Positions 24,525-32,425 of a stretch of DNA of 64,000 nucleotides are shown here, one piece after another. Source of the DNA: Bacillus sp. SA1-12 (lineage in GTDB: Bacteria > Bacillota > Bacilli > Bacillales > Bacillaceae); contig NZ_LATZ01000004.1 of NCBI RefSeq assembly GCF_000981385.1, forward strand, positions 165,494 through 229,493, written 5' to 3'. The translations under genes were made by a program, and so were the position numbers. Numbering within the stretch: position 1 is the stretch's first letter; each line of letters opens with the position of its first letter. Below the pieces are notes generated by a model. That model was given only the letters and a program-made list of their open reading frames with translations. It had not been told where the DNA came from and did not search any database.

Positions 24525-25439
24525 TTACTGTTTTACTGCTCCCAATGTCATCCCTTGAATAAAAAATCTTTGCACGAATGGATACACTAAAATGATCGGG
24601 ATAACGGTAATCATGGTGATCGCCATTTTGATGGATTCAGGTGATACCATGTTTGATTGCTGCTCCGCATTTGGCCGCATCTGATTCGCATCAACGCTTC
24701 CACTCATGGAGGTATTATCCAAAATTTTCATTAATTCATACTGTAAGGTTGTTAAGCTTTCATTCATGCTATTGTATAAATAGGTGTCAAACCAACTGTT
24801 CCATTGTCCTACTGCGACAAATAATGCGATTGTCGCTAATACTGGCTTACATAGCGGCAGGATAATCCGATAAAAGATTGTAAAATCATTCGCTCCATCC
24901 ATTTTCGCTGATTCCTGGAGGGAAAATGGCAGACCATCCATAAACGACCGAATAATTATGATATTAAAGGCACTTACCAGGCCTGGCAAAATATAAACCC
25001 AAAATGAGTTCATTAAGCCTAAATCTCTTACCAGCATATAACCAGGAATTAATCCTCCTGAAAAATACATCGTTAACACAATAAAGGTGGATACAAACTT
25101 CCGTCCCTGGAAGTCAGCCCGGCTTAAAGTAAATGCAACCATCGCTTGGACAAAAACACCTAAAACGGTACCGACCACTGTCCGCAGGACCGAGTTAATA
25201 AAGCCGGTAACTAAGTTATCGTATTTAGCAATTTCTAAGTAATTATTAAATGTGAACTCCCTCGGCCATAAATAAATCCCGCCTCTCACTGTATCGGTTG
25301 ATTCATTCAATGAAATCGCCAATACATTTAAAAAGGGATACAATGTGACAACCATGACAACCGTTAAGAATGCATAATTTAACAGGTCGAAGACACGGTC
25401 TTTATTTAAACCTTTATTTAAAGCTCGATTCCCAGCCAT
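24525..25439 (-). CDS. Carbohydrate ABC transporter permease (YtcP/MalG type)
   Basis: A 304-residue inner subunit with six transmembrane segments. The ATPase-docking EAA loop is ESAKMDGANDFTIFYRIILP (about 190-209). The first periplasmic region (ESTDTVRGGIYLWPREFTFN) and the YFSGGLIPGYMLVRDLGLMN segment are typical of the LplC/YtcP group that serves large oligosaccharides. It sits 14 bases after the other permease. No ATPase gene is present; in Bacillus such importers borrow the shared ATPase MsmX. Confidence 0.92.
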   Translation of the reverse strand: MAGNRALNKGLNKDRVFDLLNYAFLTVVMVVTLYPFLNVLAISLNESTDTVRGGIYLWPREFTFNNYLEIAKYDNLVTGFINSVLRTVVGTVLGVFVQAMVAFTLSRADFQGRKFVSTFIVLTMYFSGGLIPGYMLVRDLGLMNSFWVYILPGLVSAFNIIIIRSFMDGLPFSLQESAKMDGANDFTIFYRIILPLCKPVLATIALFVAVGQWNSWFDTYLYNSMNESLTTLQYELMKILDNTSMSGSVDANQMRPNAEQQSNMVSPESIKMAITMITVIPIILVYPFVQRFFIQGMTLGAVKQ

Positions 25440-25453
25440 TTATCCGTTCTCCT

Positions 25454-26425
25454 TTACATGACACTTTGATTTGAAAAGCGCTTAAAGATTCCATTCGCAA
25501 TAAACAAGAGGATAATACTAACGACCGAATTAAAAATGCCAATGGCTGTCCCATAAGAAAATTGCCCTAATCCAATTCCGTAGTTAAGCGCATACAAATC
25601 CAGGACCTCTGAATAATCAACAACAAGTGAGTTTCCTAACAGCATCTGTTTTTCGAATCCGATGCTGACCAAGTGACCGATATTTAAAATCAGCACAACA
25701 AGAATGGTTGGACGGATGCCCGGTAATGTCACATGCCAGATTCTTCTTAATCTGCCCGCTCCGTCTACTTTTGCAGCTTCATAAAGCTGAGGATCAAGTC
25801 CGGCAATCGCTGCTAAAAAAATAATGGCATTCCAGCCCATTTCCTTCCATAAATCCGAGGCCGTTACGATTCCCCAGAACCATGTCCCTTGAGCCATAAA
25901 CTGAAAAGGTTCATCAAGAATATTTAACTTCAGTAAAAGGTCATTAACGATACCGCCATCAATTGATAGCATTTTTGTCACGATCCCAGCCACCACTACC
26001 CACGAAACAAAGTGAGGCAAATATGTTACAGTTTGCACAGTTCGTTTAAATACAGAATGCCGAACTTCATTGAGCAAAACAGCAAACAAAATCGGAACAG
26101 TAAACCCAACGATTAAACTAAGAAAACTCATCGCTAACGTATTTCTTAACACCAGAAAAAAACGTTCATCAGTAAATAAGGTGATAAAATGTTCGAAGCC
26201 GACCCACTCTTGTTCAAAGAATGACCTTGCTGGCCGATAATTTTGAAACGCCATCGTCCAACCCCATAAAGGCAAATAATTAAAAACAAAAACCCATGCA
26301 ACAAAAGGGAGTGACATCATATAAAGAATTTTTTGACTTGAAAACACCTTCCAAAAACTCCGTGTCTTTTTCGTTTTCATTGTCAGATTCCCGCTTATAA
26401 TTGGTTTCTTTTTTACCGTTTCCAT
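25454..26425 (-). CDS. Carbohydrate ABC transporter permease (LplB/YteP type)
   Basis: A 323-residue permease with six transmembrane segments, first gene of the importer operon. Diagnostic parts are YLPLWGWTMAFQNYRPARSF after helix 1 and the EAA loop EAAKVDGAGRLRRIWHVTLP (about 227-246). The ATG follows AAGGAGGAG. The 5' region carries a 16-base hairpin and a cre-like site, which suggests control of the whole operon at the leader. Confidence 0.92.
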   Translation of the reverse strand: METVKKKPIISGNLTMKTKKTRSFWKVFSSQKILYMMSLPFVAWVFVFNYLPLWGWTMAFQNYRPARSFFEQEWVGFEHFITLFTDERFFLVLRNTLAMSFLSLIVGFTVPILFAVLLNEVRHSVFKRTVQTVTYLPHFVSWVVVAGIVTKMLSIDGGIVNDLLLKLNILDEPFQFMAQGTWFWGIVTASDLWKEMGWNAIIFLAAIAGLDPQLYEAAKVDGAGRLRRIWHVTLPGIRPTILVVLILNIGHLVSIGFEKQMLLGNSLVVDYSEVLDLYALNYGIGLGQFSYGTAIGIFNSVVSIILLFIANGIFKRFSNQSVM

Positions 26426-26474
26426 AAGACTCCTCCTTCTCTGTATATTTATTCTAAATGAGGAAACACGGTAA

Positions 26475-26525
26475 AAATACCTTACTAATTTTCACAAAAA
26501 TCAGGTGATAATTAGTAAGGTATTT
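26475..26525 (-). promoter_or_regulatory. Leader hairpin of the importer operon
   Basis: AAATACCTTACTAATT and AATTAGTAAGGTATTT are perfectly complementary 16-base arms around a 19-base loop, 50 bases upstream of the first permease. The minus-strand transcript continues TTTTTACC, so it could be an attenuator; the symmetric DNA could also be an operator. Confidence 0.55.
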
Positions 26526-26565
26526 ATCTGATTTTAATACCTATATATAAATGATTATTCGAAAT

Positions 26566-26620
26566 GGTTTATGTATTAAATTCATTGCTGTCAATAAATT
26601 AAACGCTTTCTGAAAAAGCG
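26566..26620 (-). promoter_or_regulatory. Candidate promoter and cre-like site of the importer operon
   Basis: On the minus strand TTGACA (26594-26589) is followed 17 bases later by TAAACC, a weak -10. Immediately upstream AAAAGCG/CGCTTT half-sites (26603-26620) and AGAAAGCGTTTAAT resemble a degenerate cre. Confidence 0.35.
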
Positions 26621-26655
26621 ATAATCCTAAAAAATTTAAGAAACTATCCTACATT

Positions 26656-26683
26656 TTCACACAGGATGAGAAAGTTATATAGT
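26656..26683 (+). promoter_or_regulatory. Candidate antisense RNA promoter
   Basis: TTCACA, 16 bases, TATAGT on the plus strand. A transcript from here would run into the 3' end of the minus-strand toxin-like gene at 26757-26834, as an antitoxin RNA would. Inference only. Confidence 0.35.
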
Positions 26684-26720
26684 GTGAATTTTTTATAGGG
26701 AAATAAATACAACAAAAAAA

Positions 26721-26760
26721 GAGTAATCAACCCTAACAGCTAATAAGTAGGGATGATTAC
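26721..26760. terminator. Strong bidirectional terminator after the toxin-like gene
   Basis: AGTAATCA(A)CCCTA pairs with TAGGG(A)TGATTACT; T runs lie on both sides (TTTTTAAC on plus, CTCTTTTTTTG on minus). It begins inside the last codons of the 25-residue gene. Confidence 0.8.
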
Positions 26761-26834
26761 TTTTTAACTTTTTCAACTAATAAAACAACCAACGTAACTA
26801 AGGCAATCATAAACATCGCTGTATTAATATCCAT
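26757..26834 (-). CDS. Holin-like small toxin (type I toxin-antitoxin candidate)
   Basis: A 25-codon gene, ATG 26834 to TAA 26757. The peptide starts MDINTAMFMIALVTLVV and ends in VEKVKK: one transmembrane helix with a positively charged tail, the pattern of the putative holin-like toxins of Firmicutes (TxpA/BsrG-related group). GGAGG lies eight bases before the ATG and is complementary to CCTCC just upstream, so the message can hide its own ribosome site, as type I toxin messages do. A strong terminator overlaps the stop codon. I found a possible plus-strand antisense promoter but no annotated antitoxin. Confidence 0.65.
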   Translation of the reverse strand: MDINTAMFMIALVTLVVLLVEKVKK

Positions 26835-26841
26835 AGGTGCA

Positions 26842-26858
26842 CCTCCATGATGGGGAGG
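26842..26858 (-). promoter_or_regulatory. Shine-Dalgarno sequestering hairpin of the toxin-like gene
   Basis: CCTCC-CCATCAT-GGAGG on the minus strand pairs the ribosome site with upstream bases in a five-base stem with a seven-base loop. Confidence 0.55.
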
Positions 26859-27030
26859 CTTTATGCCAACCCGGTTAGCTATTGACATGATGCCATTGCA
26901 AAAAATGTTCACTAACTCGTTATGGTATAGCATATTGAGGCTGGTGCATGTTTTATTACCTTTTTTTAAAAATATTTAATAAAAGTTAAATATTTTCAAC
27001 TAATTCACACAAAAAAAAGATGCCTTTCCT

Positions 27031-27654
27031 TTAAGCATCACGTGTTTTTTCCCTATATAACATTTCATTCAGAGGCGGATAATCCAAGGCATGCCATATC
27101 CTCAAAAAAAACTCAATTGATGGTTGAGATTTATTATTCATATAAATGGATAAATTGCTTTTATCAATACCGGTCAGTTCTGAAAGCTCTTTTTGCGAAA
27201 GTTTTTGCTGCTTCATGATTTTCTTAATATTATTTTTAATCGTCCCCTCATGGCGATTAATGAGCGATTCAACATTTTCCTTCGGCGTGTCACTCATTTG
27301 CTTAGCTCCCTCATTTAATATCGGCAGAAATTCTGGCAGGGATTCATATAATTTTCTCGTTATTTCCTTCGGCTGGTGAGCATCAATATTGTCGAGCATA
27401 GAGTCGATAAAAAGCATGGTTGCGCCCTTTATAAAATCCTCTGGGGTATACTCCACATCGACTTTATCCATTTTTGCTTCTACATTTGCATAGGTTGTAT
27501 AATCTTTAATTTTATCAAAGTTTTCTTTTTTAAAGCCCACTTTTATAAATACAAATTCGTCTTGTTCAGATCGTTCTTCTGTTTCAGTTGTTTGACTATC
27601 GCCAAAACTAACATATGTGATCTTATTTTGTTCGGAATTATTTTTTTTATTCAT
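27031..27654 (-). CDS. XRE family regulator with N-terminal extension
   Basis: A 207-residue protein whose C-terminal 65 residues form a Cro/CI helix-turn-helix (IKKIMKQQKLSQKELSELTG, then IDKSNLSIYMNNKSQPSIEF). The first 140 residues are acidic and unlike known sensor domains (FGDSQTTETEERSEQDEFVF; TPEDFIKGATMLFIDSML). The ATG follows AAGGAGG. It stands between the toxin-like gene and a microORF; XRE proteins often control small toxin or peptide genes, but no direct evidence links them here. Confidence 0.82.
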   Translation of the reverse strand: MNKKNNSEQNKITYVSFGDSQTTETEERSEQDEFVFIKVGFKKENFDKIKDYTTYANVEAKMDKVDVEYTPEDFIKGATMLFIDSMLDNIDAHQPKEITRKLYESLPEFLPILNEGAKQMSDTPKENVESLINRHEGTIKNNIKKIMKQQKLSQKELSELTGIDKSNLSIYMNNKSQPSIEFFLRIWHALDYPPLNEMLYREKTRDA

Positions 27655-27721
27655 TATGTATATCGCCTCCTTTTCGTGGACAACTTATGAGTAACAAGAA
27701 AATGTAAGTGAGGTGCTTTAT

Positions 27722-27784
27722 ATGACGAAAGATGAAAGAAAAGATGTAACAAGAGATGTAGGCGGAACCGGTAAGCGTTCATAA
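27722..27784 (+). CDS. Predicted 20-residue microprotein
   Basis: ATG 27722 is preceded by AAGTGAGGTG and the frame ends at TAA 27784 after MTKDERKDVTRDVGGTGKRS. The peptide is hydrophilic, with no signal. A clean terminator follows at 27817, so the unit promoter-site-ORF-terminator is complete although tiny. It is divergent from the XRE gene. I know no family for it, and it could be a leader or small-RNA gene instead. Confidence 0.45.
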   Translation: MTKDERKDVTRDVGGTGKRS

Positions 27785-27816
27785 TAAATAACCACAAATA
27801 ATAAGCATTTAAAAAC

Positions 27817-27848
27817 GCGACACACATACTCAGTGTCGCTTTTATTAT
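27817..27848 (+). terminator. Rho-independent terminator
   Basis: GCGACAC/GTGTCGC with a nine-base loop, then TTTTATTAT. Confidence 0.85.
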
Positions 27849-28155
27849 ATGTTACGTTTTTGATTCTTATCATCCTAAATTGAAAAACTTTAACTTTTGT
27901 TTGGATCTGTCAATCAATTATTAATCAAATGGCACTTTAAGTGTTATCACACACCTGCATTGTAACTAGCTTTCAATTTTCGATCCTCCTTAATAAGTTA
28001 GGTTAAGTTTAAAAACCTTGAATAAATTTAACTTTGTTACAAATACTTTAATTGTTTTTGTAATTCCATTTTTGATATAAAACTGTGATTTATATCATGT
28101 TAACTCTGATAGGAGAATTTTAATGGATGTAAAAAAAACAATAAGGAGTGTTTTC

Positions 28156-28668
28156 ATGGGTATTTTAAGCGGAAATCCACAAAATGAGCCACTGCATTAT
28201 GGTGAAGTGTTTTCTACTTGGTCTTTCCTTCTTACTGCAAAAGGGGCTGTAGCTGGGTATCAAACACAGTTGAATCATGCAGGAGATGGAGATTTAAAAA
28301 AATTATTAGAGGAATCAATTCAAAATTGCCAACAAGAAATTCAGCAAATTGAGGCTCTTTTAAAGGAAAACGGAGTCGGCCTCCCTCCTACTCCCCCAGA
28401 AAGACCTAAAGCTCGGCTTGAAGATATACCAGTTGGAGCAAAAATGATGGATCAAGAAATTGCTGCAGCATTATCAGCTAATATCGCGGCAGGATTAGTA
28501 TCTTGCAGTATGATTATTGGTCAATCTATCCGTGAAGATATTGCTATGATGTTTGGACAAATTCACACTCAAAAAGCCGCTTTAGGAGGCAAAGCGTTAA
28601 GACTTAATAAGGAAAAAGGCTGGTTAATTCCTCCGCCGTTACATCTTAATAAAACGGAAGATTGTTAA
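28156..28668 (+). CDS. DUF3231 family protein
   Basis: A 170-residue helical protein of a family common in spore-forming Bacillaceae, often multi-copy, fold likely related to ferritin-like four-helix bundles, function unknown. Typical phrases are the start MGILSGNPQNEPLHYGEVF, PPTPPERPKARLEDIPVGAK in the middle linker and the C-terminal KEKGWLIPPPLHLN. I use ATG 28156, which begins with the family's usual MGILSGNP and lies behind AATAAGGAG; ATG 28123 (behind TAGGAG) is an alternative that would add eleven residues. Confidence 0.85.
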   Translation: MGILSGNPQNEPLHYGEVFSTWSFLLTAKGAVAGYQTQLNHAGDGDLKKLLEESIQNCQQEIQQIEALLKENGVGLPPTPPERPKARLEDIPVGAKMMDQEIAAALSANIAAGLVSCSMIIGQSIREDIAMMFGQIHTQKAALGGKALRLNKEKGWLIPPPLHLNKTEDC

Positions 28669-28705
28669 GAATCGTACCTCTTTTGGGGTATATGTCAGTC
28701 TCTAA

Positions 28706-28745
28706 GCACCCGCATTTTAATGCATTGATTTAAAATGCGGGGTGC
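28706..28745 (+). terminator. Hairpin after the DUF3231 gene
   Basis: GCACCCGCATTTTAA pairs with TTTAAAATGCGGGGTGC (one bulge) around an eight-base loop. Long and stable, with only a short T run (ATTTACAC), so likely but not certain terminator. Confidence 0.6.
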
Positions 28746-28817
28746 ATTTACACTAGGTGATTTCCCCAATTTGGTAAGATCAGTGATCATTATTACTTTC
28801 TTGGCTACTTTAGGACA

Positions 28818-28961
28818 CTTGGCGGGATGCATACGGTATGGATTTCCCATGGTGAATTATTTCCTTCTGAGCTTGGATTTAATCCGGATGTTACAGTTTC
28901 AAACATTGGTGAATTAGTTCCTTACTTTTCATTTGGGGAGTTTCAGGAAGGGTATGTATGA
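28818..28961 (+). pseudogene. Remnant of a HAD-IA hydrolase (C-terminal end)
   Basis: One frame reads LGGMHTVWISHGELFPSELG and continues FNPDVTVSNIGELVPYF before a TGA. The WISHG and NPDxxVSNIGELVPYF pattern is the motif-IV-to-C-terminus region of HAD-IA phosphatases (GxxTVWI... DxxIxxLxEL). No start, nucleophile motif or upstream domain can be found in frame, so this is a truncated relic. Other HAD and PhoD debris follows directly. Confidence 0.55.
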
Positions 28962-29070
28962 TTTTCTCAATCTTATATACAGAAAACAAATTAAAAGAAG
29001 GGCAATTACGGTACATTAAATAGATTAGATGAGACATACGTAAGAGCACCGGATTACAACAGAAAGGCAT

Positions 29071-29204
29071 GTTGATTGTGTAAAACTTGTGGCGGTAAAT
29101 CCGGATCTATTTCACCCAGGTGAAGACGGCAGCAGGGTTCCTGAAACTGGGGCACTTATTGCAGCGATCCAAGCGGTAACAGGCTATAAAGAATATGAAT
29201 CAGT
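29071..29204 (+). pseudogene. HAD-IIA phosphatase fragment (C-terminal half, inverted)
   Basis: The frame reads VDCVKLVAVNPDLFHPGEDG then SRVPETGALIAAIQAVTGYK: this is the ATNPD...PGAGSLVAAIxxxTG block of NagD-like (HAD-IIA) phosphatases. The matching upstream half lies next to it on the opposite strand, tail to tail, so a segment of about 135 bases appears inverted in place. Confidence 0.55.
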
Positions 29205-29430
29205 TCGTTCTTGTACAATCATAGAGCTTTTCATAGGTAAACGAGGGATCGCGTCCTACAACGACCACATCACATGGCTCCTTACTACCTAAAGATAATA
29301 CAATGTGACCGCTTGACTTAATGGACTGCTCAAGTGCAAGTGTACCAAACGTTTTCACTCGGACATTTCCGTATTTTTCCAACAAATAATCTCCCACCAG
29401 TTTCAACATAGGATTTATATGCTCCATCAC
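29205..29430 (-). pseudogene. HAD-IIA phosphatase fragment (middle part)
   Basis: On the minus strand the frame has VKTFGTLALEQSIKSSGHIV and then KEPCDVVVVGRDPSFTYEKL, the well-known VVVGxDxxFTYEKL block of NagD-like phosphatases. The nucleophile DxDGT end is absent upstream, and the frame ends shortly after EKLYDC at the inversion joint near 29204. Confidence 0.6.
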
Positions 29431-29432
29431 CA

Positions 29433-31065
29433 TTATGCGTATTGTCTGTAACCATCCCTGGTCGTTGTACGGTAAGGAAGTATTTGATCCTTCGGACAAA
29501 TATAACAATCATATTTGCCATTGTTTACGGTAAATGATGTAAGCGTACTGGCATCTGCGTTTGGATCGCTGGCTGATGTAACAACCCTAAAGTCACTTTG
29601 CCAAGATTTGTGTGTCACGTTGCAAACAACGTAGCCACGATAGTCACCATTAAAAAACTTAACATGTGGGTTCACTGAAAGAGCGGCTTCTACAGCATCC
29701 TTCCATCCGCAACCTGAACTGATCGAAGTACCGACAAACTCTGTTGTGAGAGTTTCTGATATAGGATTGTTGAAATCCTTCTTTACATCATTCACAAAGC
29801 TTGAATGCCAGTCCCCACTTAATACAATTGGATTTGAAGGACGTCGTTCTTTAATGAAAGTAAGCAGGCGATCACGATCTGCAGTATATCCATCCCACTG
29901 GTCATGATTGACGCTTAATCCTTCCCCTGTGTCATAGTCGTATTGTGCCATCATAGTTTGCTGTGCCAAGACATTCCATTTAGCGCGTGAGCGAAGTAAA
30001 TTTTTTATCACCCATTGTCCTTGTTCAGACCCCATCATTGTTCTTGAAGGATCTGAAGCTTCAGGAGAAACAGGCCCTCCGGGAAACCCTTCACCTACTT
30101 GATCATCACGGTACTGCCGTGTATCCATTACGCTGAATTCAGCTAGATCGCCAAACGTAAATTTCCGATAAAGAAGCATGTCCGATCCTTGTGGCTTTGA
30201 TCGACGTCTAAGAGGCAAGTGCTCATAGTAAACTTGAAATGCTGCTGCAAGCAATTTAAGGAAGCGCTCGCGCTCATTTGACTCTTCATTATCCGGTTGA
30301 GAAGTATCATTTGCCCAGTTATTCTCAATCTCATGGTCATCAAAGGTTACGATGAAAGGGAATTTTGCATGTGCCGCTTGCAAATCCGGCGATGTTTTAT
30401 ATTTTGCATGATTGTTTCGGAAGTCAACTAATGTTTCCATATCTCTGCTTTCATACGTGTAATCTCCAAGATGAAGAACAAAATCAAGATCTTCTTTAAC
30501 CATATTATTATAGGCAGCGTAACGTCCACCTGCCCAAGATTGACAGGAAGCGATGGCAAACGAAAGACTTTTCACATGATCATCATAATCCGGAGCTGTC
30601 TTCGTTCTACCTACCGGGCTTATTTCATTTCCAGCTATAAACCGATAATAATACTCACGACCGGATTTTAACCCATAAACTTCAGCATGCACAGAATGAC
30701 CAAGCTCGGGAGCAGCAACCTCTGTTCCTCTGCGAACAATCTTCTTGAACTTTTCATCTTCCGCAACCTCCCACTGGACAGAAACATATCTTTTTTCCAT
30801 TCCACCGCTTCCATCTTCTGCAAGAGGATCCGGTGCAAGCCTTGTCCATAAGACAACACCGTCTGGAAGCGGATCGCCAGAGGCAATTCCAAGTGTAAAC
30901 GGATAAGCCGAGAAAGTAGGTGCTTCTTCTGCATCCATTTGGATTGATATTTGGAAGGGAAAGACCAATCACTGTTGCTACTGCAGTTTTTCCTGATGCT
31001 CCTAGAAAGCTTCGGCGATTAATCTTTCTTGAAGAAAGGTCTTCTAGCCATTTGTCAAATTTCAA
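29433..31065 (-). pseudogene. phoD: PhoD-type alkaline phosphatase, copy 3, frameshifted
   Basis: The main frame (29433-30968) carries YPFTLGIASGDPLPDGVVLW, ASCQSWAGGRYAAYN, LHLGDYTYESRD, TFDDHEIENNWAND and VLSGDWHSSF, a full PhoD catalytic part closer to B. subtilis PhoD than the two tandem copies are. Its Tat signal (KINRRSFLGASGKTAVATVI) is encoded in another frame from TTG 31065, which follows AGGAGAG. One extra base near 30925-30960, for example in AAATGGATG, separates the two. The C-terminus ends in unusual KDQILPYRTTTRD. As written the enzyme would not be exported. Confidence 0.8.
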
Positions 31066-31156
31066 GTTAATCTCTCCTTTATTGTTTTGACTGAATTTCC
31101 ACTTTCCCTTGAAATAGTAAGAGCTCCTCTAATAGCTAACTGCTTAAATCCACAAA

Positions 31157-31248
31157 AAAACCCAAGTATAGCCAGTCCCGAAAAAAACACATGGCTTAAC
31201 CTAAGCAAATGTGTATGATCAGAGAACTTGCAACTATACCTGGGTTTT
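31157..31248. repeat. Nested inverted-repeat element
   Basis: AAAACCCAAGTATAG and CTATACCTGGGTTTT (one G-T mismatch) enclose a second hairpin, ACACAT/ATGTGT with GGCTTA/TAAGC inside. It lies upstream of phoD copy 3. It may be a MITE-like insertion or a structured transcript. Confidence 0.5.
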
Positions 31249-31342
31249 CTCCTTATACTCCACCCTTGGCAGTTAGCAATATTAATTTCTACAAAATTTA
31301 AACTCTATGTATTTATCATAAAATGATTTTATTAATAGAGTA

Positions 31343-31564
31343 TTAGGGGTAAGTAAATATCCTATGAATATTTATTTCAATAACTAGTCCATTTCTCCCG
31401 AATATTGTCATATTTTTGGATAATACTGTCTTTTTAAGCTTTATAAAATGGCAGCTTATTTTCTTTATTTTAAAACCTTCGAGTTGAACGATTGTCCCAT
31501 AGTACTCTGTTATTGAAATTGATTTTCCACTTACATTATGATTATGATTAACAGATACCCCCAT
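31343..31564 (-). CDS. Possible small protein of unknown function
   Basis: A 73-residue frame beginning MGVSVNHNHNVSGKSISITE with alternating short strands and lysines (GFKIKKISCHFIKLKKTVLS). The composition looks protein-like, but there is no clear ribosome site before ATG 31564 and I recognise no family. It is divergent from the TrmB gene. Could be chance. Confidence 0.3.
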   Translation of the reverse strand: MGVSVNHNHNVSGKSISITEYYGTIVQLEGFKIKKISCHFIKLKKTVLSKNMTIFGRNGLVIEINIHRIFTYP

Positions 31565-31605
31565 TATTACAATAGAAAATCTAAAGGGATAACACTGGAG
31601 GAACC

Positions 31606-32367
31606 ATGTTACAAAAATTCGGCTTTTCTCAATATGAAAGTAAAGTTTATGAAGTACTGGCGACAAGCGAGGAACCTATGGATGCAACGACTATTGTTAA
31701 ATATTCAGGTGTCCCAAAGGCAAAAATATATGAAGTGATCTCACGTATGATTGAAAAAGGCATGATCATGGATTCAATTTCGGACAATAAAAAGCTTTAT
31801 ACCGGACTGCCATTATCGATTGCGATTGAAAAACTAACAAGTGAATTTCAAGCGAACGTGGAACAATTAAAAAATAACGGCATCAAAAAGCGTTCCTACA
31901 ATGATGAGCATGTTTGGAGCTTGAAGGTGGATACATCCATCCGGGCTCAAAGTAAACAGCTTGTTCAAGATGCCAAAGAATCAATTCGTCTATCGGCTTG
32001 GAAGGATGACCTAAGTGAATACTTGCCTTTGTTAACTGAAAAAGAAAAACATGGGGTAGATGTCGAGGTGCTGGTTGTTGGTGAAATAGATACAACCTTA
32101 TCCAATATCCACACATTGATTCCAGCAAAAGAACACCATTCATTAGAACGGTTCCGTTTGATCATCGCAGATGATAAAGAAGTCATCTTTGCAGGTGTGG
32201 AAGATCGATCCTGGCAGGCAATGAAGACAATGGCCAAACCATTTATCAAGGTGTTTACCGAGTTTTTCTACCATGATGTGGCATTGGCTAAAATTAATGA
32301 AAAGCATTTTGATCTGTTAATGAAGGATGAAGAGATTAAAAGCATATTGATGAAGTTACGCTATTAG
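31606..32367 (+). CDS. TrmB family transcriptional regulator
   Basis: A 253-residue regulator. The N-terminal winged helix (FGFSQYESKVYEVLATSEEP; VPKAKIYEVISRMIEKGMI) is the TrmB DNA-binding domain. A coiled-coil linker leads to a phospholipase-D-like sugar-sensing C-terminal domain (SIRLSAWKDDLSEYLPLLTE; ADDKEVIFAG). TrmB proteins usually sense sugars or sugar phosphates and control sugar genes. TGGAGG precedes the ATG. The target is unclear: it is convergent with deoD, and phoD copy 3 is divergent. Confidence 0.9.
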   Translation: MLQKFGFSQYESKVYEVLATSEEPMDATTIVKYSGVPKAKIYEVISRMIEKGMIMDSISDNKKLYTGLPLSIAIEKLTSEFQANVEQLKNNGIKKRSYNDEHVWSLKVDTSIRAQSKQLVQDAKESIRLSAWKDDLSEYLPLLTEKEKHGVDVEVLVVGEIDTTLSNIHTLIPAKEHHSLERFRLIIADDKEVIFAGVEDRSWQAMKTMAKPFIKVFTEFFYHDVALAKINEKHFDLLMKDEEIKSILMKLRY

Positions 32368-32386
32368 GGATTTGGTCAAAATAAAG

Positions 32387-32417
32387 AGAGGCGACTCATA
32401 TGAGCAGCCTCTTTTTC
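32387..32417. terminator. Terminator between trmB-type gene and deoD
   Basis: AGAGGC(GACTC)/(GAG)GCCTCT with a short ATAT loop, then TTTTTC on the plus strand. Confidence 0.8.
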
Positions 32418-32425
32418 AGGAGAAC

